Source of the DNA: Planctomycetota bacterium
GTDB lineage: Bacteria; Planctomycetota; Phycisphaerae; WQYP01
Assembly: GCA_021816165.1 (NCBI GenBank)
Contig: JAKAYZ010000209.1
Coordinates: 1-5,554, forward strand
Length of the DNA: 5,554 nucleotides
Direction: 5' to 3'
Shown here: piece after piece, positions 1 to 5,149 of the stretch
How the letters are laid out: the number at the start of each line of letters is the position of its first letter
Numbering within the stretch: the first letter of the stretch is position 1
Program-made: the position numbers and the translations under genes
Notes under the pieces: model-generated
Told to the model about the DNA's origin: nothing
Seen by the model: the letters and a program-made list of their open reading frames with translations, nothing else
Database searches by the model: none

Positions 1-445
1 GGGCGGCCCACTTATGGCCTCAAACGGCACGGCCATTGGCGTCAACACGGCGGTGATTCAACCTGCGCAGGGAATTTGTTTGGCGATCTCCTCCAACACG
101 GCTTCTTTCGTCGTATCGCGTCTCATCCGCGACGGGAAAATCAAACGCAGTGTTATTGGCGTGGCGGGGCAAAATGTGCCCTTGCCTCAGCGGCTGATTC
201 GCTTTTACAAGCTGCCGGTGGAAAGTGGCGTGTTTGTGTCGGCCGTGGAACCGGACAGCCCCGCGGCCATTGCGGGTGTAAAGCCTGGCGATGTGATTAT
301 CGGGCTGGATCAAAAAAACATCACCAGCATTGATGATCTCCATCGTCTGCTCGATGAACATCTGGTCGAAAGGAACACCGGTATTCGGGTGTTGCGGCGG
401 CATGAGGTTGAGGATTTTCTCATCTGTCCGAGATCCGCAGATTAA
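1..445 (+). CDS. HtrA/DegP-like trypsin-type serine protease with PDZ domain, 3' part only
   Basis: The gene enters from outside the window. 147 codons are visible in the frame starting at base 2, ending at TAA 443-445. The first residues, GGPL, match the end of the GNSGGPL catalytic-serine motif of HtrA/DegP-family proteases. Base 1 (G) would be the third base of a TCG serine codon, so the nucleophile lies right at the edge. Residues 11-35 (AIGVNTAVIQ, then GICLAISSNTA) are the last beta-strands of the protease barrel, where relatives usually read GIGFAIPSNTA. Residues about 51-135 form one PDZ domain (SGVFVSAVEPDSPAAIAGVKPGDVI), which binds C-terminal peptides of substrates or tunes protease activity. 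The protein ends soon after the PDZ, so it is a one-PDZ type like DegS rather than two-PDZ DegP. Expected role is envelope or cytoplasmic protein quality control; location cannot be judged because the N-terminus is missing. The ATG at 14 is internal, not the start. Confidence 0.9.
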   Translation, partial: GGPLMASNGTAIGVNTAVIQPAQGICLAISSNTASFVVSRLIRDGKIKRSVIGVAGQNVPLPQRLIRFYKLPVESGVFVSAVEPDSPAAIAGVKPGDVIIGLDQKNITSIDDLHRLLDEHLVERNTGIRVLRRHEVEDFLICPRSAD

Positions 446-446
446 A

Positions 447-484
447 AATTATCGCTATGCCTTTTGTCTGCAGGCCCGATAATT
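447..484. repeat. Inverted repeat after the protease gene, possible transcript-end hairpin
   Basis: AATTATCG at 447-454 is the exact reverse complement of CGATAATT at 477-484. Inside the 22-nt loop a second short stem, GCCT 459-462 with AGGC 472-475, could stack on it. The structure begins 2 bp after the protease stop codon, a typical place for an mRNA 3' end. The outer stem is AT-rich and no T-run follows, so it is not a classical intrinsic terminator. It could instead be a symmetrical protein-binding site. Confidence 0.35.
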
Positions 485-706
485 ACAGGCGGTGTGCCAT
501 ATGGCAACGTGGCGCTTCGGTCCTCTCTGGCAACTATTAAAATTATGGGGCCGTGTTCCTTAGCGTAAATTACCGATCCATCTTTACCCGCTCATCGACC
601 CGTACCGATGACAAGTAGGCCCCGCTTAGGTGTTCAACCGGTGTTGATGTGCGTCAAACACATGCATCGTTTGGCCTGTGCGTTTCAGGCAGTGGCAGGG
701 CCGCTT

Positions 707-711
707 GGAGG
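707..711 (+). promoter_or_regulatory. Shine-Dalgarno GGAGG that fixes the HAD start
   Basis: GGAGG at 707-711 lies 7 nt before an in-frame GTG at 719. The upstream ATG at 608 has no such site, so this decides the start. Confidence 0.65.
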
Positions 712-718
712 TATAGCT

Positions 719-1654
719 GTGGCTGAGGTGGTTGACTCCATACGACAGATTTTTCAGCCGGGCCCGCGCAGTCCTGCCACTTCGCGACATCGCCCATCGA
801 CGGTGAATTTTGCGCCACCACTGGTTCCGACTGCCGCCGGGGCGGATATTTCACTTATTGCCCTGGATATGGACGGCACCCTGCTGAACCCGCGCGAGGA
901 TATCACGCCTCGTGTTCATCACGCCTTGCACCGCGCCATGGAGATGGGAGTGCAAATTGTCCTGGCTACCGCTCGCCCACCACGATCGGTGCGGTTTTAT
1001 CACCGTGCACTGAAGCTACGCACGCCCATCATCAGTCACAATGGGGCTTTAATATGGGACGAGCGCGCCCAATGCGTGCTTCGGCACAGCAGCCTGCCGC
1101 AGAAGATGGTCAAGCGGGTCATCGATTTTGCCCGCAAGCGTCACCCGGACGTCATCCCCAGCGTTGAGATTATTGACACGCTTTACTCCGATCACTTCGG
1201 CATTGTTCCGGTAGAAGCCATTCCGCCGGGGCGTCGTTTCAGCCCGGATGTGATAGCGGACATGAGCAGTTTTCTTCATACGCCCGTCACACGCGTCATG
1301 TTTCATGCCCCGGCCGCTACCCTCGATGAACTGACCGATGCACTGACGCAAAAATTTAAATCGGGTTTCAGTTTGCTCCGCAGTGAACATCGTCTGCTGC
1401 AGGTGGTCGCGCCCGATACGGATAAAGCCGTCGCATTGCAGGTAGTTTCCGGCTGGTACAATGTCCCGCAGTCAAAGGTGCTGGCTATTGGTGATGGCCC
1501 CAACGATGTGCCCATGCTCCGATGGGCGGGTACCAGTGTGGCGATGGCCAACGCGCCTGAACGCGTGCGTAAGGTGGCCCGGCACGTCGTGCCCTCCAAC
1601 GGCGACGATGGCGTGGCGGTAGCGCTGGAAAAATTTGTCTTTTGTGCCGCGTAG
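719..1654 (+). CDS. Cof-type HAD-superfamily hydrolase (class IIB sugar-phosphate-type phosphatase)
   Basis: Predicted 311-residue cytoplasmic phosphatase. All HAD motifs are visible. Motif I is LDMDGTLL with nucleophile D50 and acid/base D52. Motif II is the threonine of LATARP (T84). SHNGALI (residues 106-112) is typical of the Cof family. The motif III lysine lies in DTDKAVAL (K236). Motif IV is GDGPNDVPML, with Mg2+-binding D259 and D263. The stretch between motifs II and III is the C2B cap that gives substrate specificity. The core, about 268 residues, has normal family length. Relatives dephosphorylate sugar phosphates, flavin mononucleotide, pyridoxal phosphate and similar metabolites; the substrate cannot be read from sequence. 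GTG 719 is chosen for its GGAGG. It leaves about 45 residues before the core, rich in Pro, Ser and Arg, where most family members start within about ten residues of motif I. Alternatives are ATG 608 (348 aa, no RBS) and GTG 803 (283 aa, no RBS). truD follows 174 bp downstream on the same strand. Confidence 0.88.
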   Translation: MAEVVDSIRQIFQPGPRSPATSRHRPSTVNFAPPLVPTAAGADISLIALDMDGTLLNPREDITPRVHHALHRAMEMGVQIVLATARPPRSVRFYHRALKLRTPIISHNGALIWDERAQCVLRHSSLPQKMVKRVIDFARKRHPDVIPSVEIIDTLYSDHFGIVPVEAIPPGRRFSPDVIADMSSFLHTPVTRVMFHAPAATLDELTDALTQKFKSGFSLLRSEHRLLQVVAPDTDKAVALQVVSGWYNVPQSKVLAIGDGPNDVPMLRWAGTSVAMANAPERVRKVARHVVPSNGDDGVAVALEKFVFCAA

Positions 1655-1817
1655 ACATCCCGCACCTGATCATCCGTCCATTTCCGGCGCTTTACAAATG
1701 ACCGGCAATCGTTGCCTCAAAGAAAACGGATATTCCTAACCCAACGTCAAAATCATGCGATCAATGCCTTCGTGCGGTAAACTCCTGCCCCGTGCCCACT
1801 TGGGTCTGCACGCGGAA

Positions 1818-1822
1818 TGGAG
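1818..1822 (+). promoter_or_regulatory. Shine-Dalgarno TGGAG for truD
   Basis: TGGAG at 1818-1822 sits 6 nt before ATG 1829. It overlaps the alternative in-frame ATG at 1817, which has no properly spaced site of its own, so the second ATG is preferred. Confidence 0.55.
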
Positions 1823-1828
1823 TTTGTC

Positions 1829-3097
1829 ATGCCCTCAACCCCCTATATCAGCACCGCCCTGCCGGGAACCGGCGGCAGCATAAAACTTCATCAGGATGAC
1901 TTTCAGGTGGAGGAGATACCTCTTTATCCGTTTGCGGGCGTCGGCGAGCATGCTTATCTGCTCATCGAAAAACGCGGCATCAGCACCTATACCGCCATAT
2001 CAATCCTGGCCAAAGCGATTGGTCGGCGCAGTGTTGATTTCGGCTACGCTGGCCTGAAAGACGCCCAAGCCGTCACCCGGCAATGGATATCCATCGAACA
2101 TGAACCAAACAGCCGTTTTGAAAAACTTGAATTACCCACCATTCGTATTATTGAACAGACGCGGCATCGCAATAAGCTCAAACTTGGGCATTTGGCGGGC
2201 AATCGCTTTACGGTTCGCATTCGGCATGAGGATTGGGACAAGGCCCCTTCGATGCTCGCCGTCGCCCACGATCGCGCCAGCGCTGTCTTTCAAGCCTTGA
2301 GCACATCTGGCGTGCCGAATTTTTTCGGTCAACAGCGCTTCGGCATGCGTCTGGATAATCATCGCCTTGGTATGGCTTTGCTTAAACGCGATGCGAAAAA
2401 ATTTATGGAATTATGGCTCGGCAGCGCTGACGAAAGTGTGGACCGGGGTGGTGTACTTCAGGCCCGCCGTCATTACGATGCCGGTAATGTGTCTGCCGCC
2501 TATTCCGCCTGGCCTGGCCACCTGCGCGCCGAGCGGGCAGCGCTGGCCATCCTGCAGAAAAATCCCGTTCAGCATGTCAAAGCCCTCCAGGGAGTAGACA
2601 TCCGACTGCGACGCTTACTCATCAGTTCGCTCCAGGCCCACCTTTTCAATAAAGTCCTCGAGTTGCGGCTGCCAAATCTTACCAGTCTTGTGGATGGTGA
2701 CCTCGCGTGGCTCCATGAAACCGGCGCGGTGTTTGATGTAACGCCCGAAACGCTTGCCGTTGAGCAACTGCGCTGCAGTCGCCATGAGATTTCTCCATCC
2801 GGCCCATTGTTCGGTTACCGTATGACCAGTCCGCGCGGCATCCCGGCAGAAATTGAAAACAGTGTGCTTTCGGCGGCCGGTATCACGCCCGATGACTTCC
2901 GGCAGGCAGGCCCGCAGAAGGCCAAAGGTGCCCGGCGTGCGATGCGCTTCTTTTTCACCGATCATAAAATTTCAATGGGCAAGGACAGCAGGAGCGGCTA
3001 TCTGGAACTGGCCTTTACTTTGCCGGCCGGCAGCTTCGCCACTGTGCTGCTCGGCGAAGTGATCAAAGCACCGCTGATGACGGCACCTGAAATGTAA
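1829..3097 (+). CDS. truD: tRNA pseudouridine(13) synthase TruD
   Basis: A 422-residue protein that isomerises uridine 13 of tRNA-Glu to pseudouridine, in the cytoplasm. The catalytic motif is clear: FGYAGLKDAQAVTRQWIS (residues 71-88), with D78 as the catalytic aspartate (D80 in E. coli TruD). Other family blocks are DDFQVEEIP near the N-terminus (23-31), GHLAGNRFTVRIR (120-132) and NFFGQQRFG (164-172). The TRUD insertion domain includes SSLQAHLFNKVLELR (266-280) and SGPLFGYRM (324-332). The C-terminal strand is LAFTLPAGSFATVLLGE (394-410). The protein is complete, though longer than E. coli TruD (about 350 residues), within the range seen in other bacteria. The start at 1829 is chosen over ATG 1817 (four residues longer) because of TGGAG 6 nt upstream. 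The preceding 174-bp gap shows no good promoter, so read-through from the HAD gene is possible. A GC-rich hairpin follows the stop by about 20 bp. Confidence 0.95.
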   Translation: MPSTPYISTALPGTGGSIKLHQDDFQVEEIPLYPFAGVGEHAYLLIEKRGISTYTAISILAKAIGRRSVDFGYAGLKDAQAVTRQWISIEHEPNSRFEKLELPTIRIIEQTRHRNKLKLGHLAGNRFTVRIRHEDWDKAPSMLAVAHDRASAVFQALSTSGVPNFFGQQRFGMRLDNHRLGMALLKRDAKKFMELWLGSADESVDRGGVLQARRHYDAGNVSAAYSAWPGHLRAERAALAILQKNPVQHVKALQGVDIRLRRLLISSLQAHLFNKVLELRLPNLTSLVDGDLAWLHETGAVFDVTPETLAVEQLRCSRHEISPSGPLFGYRMTSPRGIPAEIENSVLSAAGITPDDFRQAGPQKAKGARRAMRFFFTDHKISMGKDSRSGYLELAFTLPAGSFATVLLGEVIKAPLMTAPEM

Positions 3098-3116
3098 TGA
3101 TGAAATAATAAAATTC

Positions 3117-3136
3117 ACCCGGCGGGCCTGCCGGGT
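3117..3136 (+). terminator. GC-rich hairpin after truD, probable terminator
   Basis: CCCGGC at 3118-3123 pairs perfectly with GCCGGG at 3130-3135. A flanking A-T pair (3117/3136) makes a 7-bp stem with a 6-nt loop. It starts 20 bp after the truD stop and just before the next gene's promoter region. The downstream T-run is poor (TTGCATT), so efficiency is uncertain. The preceding A-rich stretch would provide a T-run only for transcription on the - strand. Confidence 0.5.
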
Positions 3137-3146
3137 TGCATTCCCA

Positions 3147-3175
3147 TCCAAATTGTGCACAATCAGGTCAATAAT
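3147..3175 (+). promoter_or_regulatory. Candidate promoter with a perfect 12-bp palindrome (possible operator)
   Basis: ATTGTGCACAAT at 3152-3163 is a perfect 12-bp palindrome. AATAAT at 3170-3175 matches 5 of 6 bases of a sigma70 -10 element; the best 17-bp-spaced -35 (TCCAAA 3147-3152) is weak. If this promoter is right, the palindrome lies between -35 and -10, where a dimeric repressor would block polymerase. A weak -35 could alternatively mean dependence on an activator. A second possible fold pairs ACAAT 3159-3163 with ATTGT 3174-3178, followed by T-residues, which looks like a weak terminator. The regulator is unknown. Confidence 0.35.
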
Positions 3176-3198
3176 TGTTTTTTGTCCTTCCTTTTTTC

Positions 3199-3203
3199 GG
3201 AGG
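3199..3203 (+). promoter_or_regulatory. Shine-Dalgarno GGAGG for the secreted protein
   Basis: GGAGG at 3199-3203 is 7 nt before ATG 3211. It supports this start over the in-frame ATG at 3175, which would put a non-signal-like stretch ahead of the signal peptide. Confidence 0.7.
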
Positions 3204-3210
3204 TCTCCTC

Positions 3211-3879
3211 ATGCGCCATTTAATTGTCACATCGCTGGTGGTTTCATTTTTCAGTGCGTCCGTTGCATGGGCGTCCGGGGCCGCGATGACGGTATTTCCG
3301 TCCACGCAGGGGTCCTCATGGCATTACCGCTATTCCACCGGCGGCAGTTACAGCGTGACGGTCACGTCGGCTTCTCCCAACCACTTCACTGAGAAGCAGC
3401 ACGGCAGTGTGCACGCCAAGCTGCGGTTTCAAAGAAGCGCCAAAGGGTGGGTATCCGGCGATGTCGGCCACACCCAGACGATGAACACGAATGGGCACAA
3501 GATTGTCGTCAAAATTCTTCACGCTTCCGGTGTCGTGGTGCCCAGGACCGCGCTGTGGAAGCCCGGCTTCACATGGTCATTCACCAATACCGACCTGACC
3601 AAAATGGCCGATCATCAATATATGGTGACCGCCAATACCCAACTCGTCAGCAATTCTACAATAACCGGCATGAAAACAGTCAAAGTTCCGGCGGGTTCGT
3701 TTCATTGCTACCGAGTCCGTACGATAGAGCACGTAATTACCAAGGTAAAAGTTGGAAAGGTGTCTCGAATGCAGCGCGCCAAAATAAAGATCACGGAATA
3801 CTATGCCAAGGGCGTTGGTTTGGTGGAACGCAAAGCCTACCACACCACGACGGAACTTACCCATTATCAGATCAAATAA
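3211..3879 (+). CDS. Secreted protein of unknown function (signal peptide, beta-rich)
   Basis: I do not recognise a named family. The 222-residue product begins with a typical Sec signal peptide: MRH, a hydrophobic core LIVTSLVVSFFSASV, and a likely cut after A-W-A at residue 21. There is no lipobox cysteine, so it should be periplasmic or exported. The mature part alternates hydrophobic and polar residues, as expected for antiparallel beta-strands, with no further membrane segment. Two blocks resemble a pattern seen in many bacterial secreted beta-proteins: VPAGSFHCYRVR (159-170) and, after a charged strand pair, EYYAKGVGLVE (196-206). This recalls DUF3108/LolA-like folds, but I cannot confirm membership. 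The mature chain has one cysteine (C166) and a Lys-rich second half. It is followed after 62 bp by the convergent GH16 glucanase gene; both products are secreted, but nothing shows that they act together. The start at 3211 rests on GGAGG and the signal peptide. Confidence 0.8.
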   Translation: MRHLIVTSLVVSFFSASVAWASGAAMTVFPSTQGSSWHYRYSTGGSYSVTVTSASPNHFTEKQHGSVHAKLRFQRSAKGWVSGDVGHTQTMNTNGHKIVVKILHASGVVVPRTALWKPGFTWSFTNTDLTKMADHQYMVTANTQLVSNSTITGMKTVKVPAGSFHCYRVRTIEHVITKVKVGKVSRMQRAKIKITEYYAKGVGLVERKAYHTTTELTHYQIK

Positions 3880-3930
3880 CCCGCAAGCACGGCTGGCCCC
3901 ATATACCCCATTTGGCCGGACCTTCCGCCA

Positions 3931-3957
3931 CCCGAACCGCGCTATTTGCGGTTCGGG
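3931..3957. terminator. Perfect 10-bp hairpin between convergent genes, glucanase stop codon in its loop
   Basis: CCCGAACCGC at 3931-3940 is the exact reverse complement of GCGGTTCGGG at 3948-3957, with a 7-nt loop. The loop contains CTA 3942-3944, the stop codon of the - strand glucanase, so the right arm encodes its last residues. The site lies 51 bp after the stop of the + strand secreted gene, so it could end or protect transcripts from both sides. Neither strand has a following T-run, so intrinsic termination is uncertain. A weaker stem (CTGGCC 3893-3898 with GGCCGG 3914-3919, one G-U pair) lies just to the left. Confidence 0.5.
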
Positions 3958-4859
3958 GCCAGGCGGTAGGCATGAATATAAGCAACCTGCAGGTCATAGC
4001 GGCCCGGGCCGGGGGTTGTTCCACCGACATAATTTCCACCTACCGCCAGATTCAGGATGATGTGAAAGCGATGATTAAACGGCGCGTTAATCGATCCTTT
4101 CGGGGCTGAACTGGGCACCGTCCAACCGCCTTGTCGGGTTTCGTATAAGTGGCCATCCACATACCATTGAATTTTTACGACCTTGCGGCCCGCGTGACGC
4201 GGGTCATGAGCCGGTTCCCATCGCAAGGCGTACGTGTGCCACTGTGCGGCAGATTGCCCATGCGGAAAATGGAATATTTTGGTCTGTGTATTATCCTGAT
4301 TCCATACATTGCCGGAATGCAGGCTTCCTTGAACATGATTAAGCCAGTTTCCACGCGATTCGACAATATCGATTTCACCAGATCGCGGCCAGCCGCCAAA
4401 TACATTGCGCTCGGGCATCATCCAGAGGGCCGGCCAGAGTCCGCGCCCCTTCGGCAGTCGCGCTCTGAACACGAACAACCCGTAGCGCTGGCTGAATATG
4501 TTTCGCGTGGTGATACGGCCCGACGTGTAATGCACCTTACCATGCACACGCTTTCCGATGGCCATGATATTCAAACGACCATGCGCAACAAACACATTTT
4601 TTCGACTGCGGGTGTAAACTTCCGCCTCATTATTGCCCCATCCGCTCCCTCCCAGGTCATAGTGCCAACCCTTGAGGTCTTTTTGTCCATGCCGGAAATC
4701 ATCTTTCCAAGTTAATTGCCAGTGCATATGCGGTGCGGCCTTAATTTCCAGCCCTCGGCTTTTAACCTGCGCCTTGGCCCACGCAACCGATCCCATCGCC
4801 AGAACAGCGGCGGCGGCCACATTCATGGCAATCTTAAACATACGCGAATTTGGCTTCAT
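3942..4859 (-). CDS. Secreted GH16 endo-beta-1,3(4)-glucanase (laminarinase-like)
   Basis: A 305-residue extracellular or periplasmic glycoside hydrolase of family 16. It is expected to cut internal beta-1,3 (or mixed 1,3-1,4) linkages of glucans such as laminarin with retention of configuration. The signature is GEIDIVESRGN (161-171), with E162 as nucleophile, D164 as helper and E167 as acid/base. The preceding GLWPALWMMP (140-149) is typical of the laminarinase branch. Further family blocks are DDF (53-55), YTSGRI (111-116), WHTYALRWEP (207-216), IQWYVDGHLY (230-239) and FHIILNLAVGGNYVGG (265-280). It ends in the usual final strand, VAYIHAYR. A signal peptide with a cut near A-W-A (residue 28) precedes the domain. 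There is no carbohydrate-binding module and no membrane anchor. ATG 4859 is chosen because the signal peptide begins there, GGAG lies 9 nt upstream and a TTGACA -35 lies beyond. An in-frame ATG at 5012 would add 51 residues covering that promoter and an unlikely Cys-rich stretch. Substrate is inferred from family only. Confidence 0.93.
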   Translation of the reverse strand: MKPNSRMFKIAMNVAAAAVLAMGSVAWAKAQVKSRGLEIKAAPHMHWQLTWKDDFRHGQKDLKGWHYDLGGSGWGNNEAEVYTRSRKNVFVAHGRLNIMAIGKRVHGKVHYTSGRITTRNIFSQRYGLFVFRARLPKGRGLWPALWMMPERNVFGGWPRSGEIDIVESRGNWLNHVQGSLHSGNVWNQDNTQTKIFHFPHGQSAAQWHTYALRWEPAHDPRHAGRKVVKIQWYVDGHLYETRQGGWTVPSSAPKGSINAPFNHRFHIILNLAVGGNYVGGTTPGPGRYDLQVAYIHAYRLAPNRK

Positions 4860-4868
4860 AGTCGGATA

Positions 4869-4872
4869 CTCC
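4869..4872 (-). promoter_or_regulatory. Shine-Dalgarno GGAG for the glucanase
   Basis: On the - strand GGAG (4872-4869) lies 9 nt before ATG 4859. It supports the start that begins directly with the signal peptide. Confidence 0.5.
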
Positions 4873-4886
4873 AGATTAACACCGGC

Positions 4887-4915
4887 AATTTGCGGTATAT
4901 GCCAGTAACTGTCAA
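4887..4915 (-). promoter_or_regulatory. Candidate sigma70 promoter of the glucanase
   Basis: On the - strand a perfect -35 TTGACA (4915-4910) is followed after 17 bp by CAAATT (4892-4887). The latter matches only 3 of 6 bases of the -10 consensus. Transcription would start near 4880, leaving a leader of about 20 nt that contains the GGAG site. The strong -35 with a weak -10 is plausible for a regulated gene. Confidence 0.4.
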
Positions 4916-4918
4916 CAC

Positions 4919-4931
4919 CTGCCATGGGCAG
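4919..4931. promoter_or_regulatory. Inverted repeat upstream of the glucanase promoter, possible operator
   Basis: CTGCC (4919-4923) and GGCAG (4927-4931) are perfect inverted arms around ATG. The element starts 4 bp upstream of the glucanase -35. Its position and symmetry suit a small protein-binding site, but 5-bp arms can occur by chance. Confidence 0.25.
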
Positions 4932-4933
4932 AA

Positions 4934-4957
4934 TGCAACAGATACTGCAACAGATAC
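4934..4957. repeat. Perfect 12-bp tandem duplication upstream of the glucanase promoter
   Basis: TGCAACAGATAC occurs twice with no gap, at 4934-4945 and 4946-4957. The pair begins 19 bp upstream of the glucanase -35. Copies one helical turn apart put the same face of DNA in register, as in direct-repeat activator sites. It may also be a simple slippage duplication. Confidence 0.55.
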
Positions 4958-5075
4958 ATACTCTACGCCATCGTATTTCATCCAGCAAGTGGCCTAAGAC
5001 CCTCTGCTCCACGGCTTTGGCTATTTAGAATCGATGTCTATCCCTCTGTCAGGCCGCTCCCGGTTCTCTTGCGAG

Positions 5076-5104
5076 TTGACACACTGCCCGTGGAATCCTA
5101 TCCT
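5076..5104 (+). promoter_or_regulatory. Sigma70-type promoter of floA
   Basis: TTGACA (5076-5081, perfect -35), a 17-bp spacer and TATCCT (5099-5104, 4 of 6 of the -10 consensus) form a well-built housekeeping promoter. The transcript would start near 5111, giving a leader of about 40 nt before ATG 5150. The element suggests that floA has its own promoter and is not read from a gene further left. Confidence 0.6.
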
Positions 5105-5136
5105 CGACACGCATTACCGGTTTCCGATTCTCAATG

Positions 5137-5141
5137 AAGGA
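5137..5141 (+). promoter_or_regulatory. Shine-Dalgarno AAGGA for floA
   Basis: AAGGA at 5137-5141 lies 8 nt before ATG 5150, supporting this start. The ATG at 5134 is in another frame. Confidence 0.6.
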
Positions 5142-5149
5142 CTTACCCC

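Larger units (their letters stand above)
446..718. other. Intergenic gap between protease and HAD hydrolase
   Basis: No gene is supported in this 273-bp stretch. It holds the inverted repeat at 447-484 just after the protease stop and a 12-bp perfect palindrome, TGCCATATGGCA, at 495-506. A 6-bp inverted repeat, TCATCG/CGATGA, lies at 592-611. An in-frame ATG at 608 would extend the HAD protein by 37 residues, but it has no ribosome binding site and the added residues look unlike protein-coding sequence. No convincing sigma70 promoter was found; the best attempt (TTATGG 543-548, 17-bp spacer, TAAATT 566-571) is poor. Confidence 0.5.

Noticed and set aside
495..506. Palindrome TGCCATATGGCA in the gap after the protease gene
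   Set aside because: Although perfect over 12 bp, it has no promoter around it and no second copy in the window, so a regulatory role is not supported.
1049..1390. Antisense open frame inside the HAD gene
   Set aside because: It mirrors a well-supported coding sequence with all HAD motifs, and has no start signal or domain pattern.
1704..1716. Small inverted repeat GGCAA-TCG-TTGCC between the HAD gene and truD
   Set aside because: The arms are only 5 bp, no T-run follows and no clear promoter is nearby, so it is likely chance or at most a weak hairpin.
3447..4109. Long + strand open frame overlapping the secreted protein gene and the glucanase 3' end
   Set aside because: It is out of frame with the secreted gene, which has a signal peptide and ribosome binding site, and it crosses into antisense of a clear GH16 gene. 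Its product has no recognisable pattern.
4149..4715. 188-codon + strand open frame
   Set aside because: It lies entirely antisense to the GH16 catalytic domain and shows no family-like features of its own.
4860..5012. 51-residue N-terminal extension of the glucanase from ATG 5012
   Set aside because: The extension precedes a complete signal peptide, covers the TTGACA promoter and the 12-bp tandem repeat, and translates to an implausible Cys-rich stretch.
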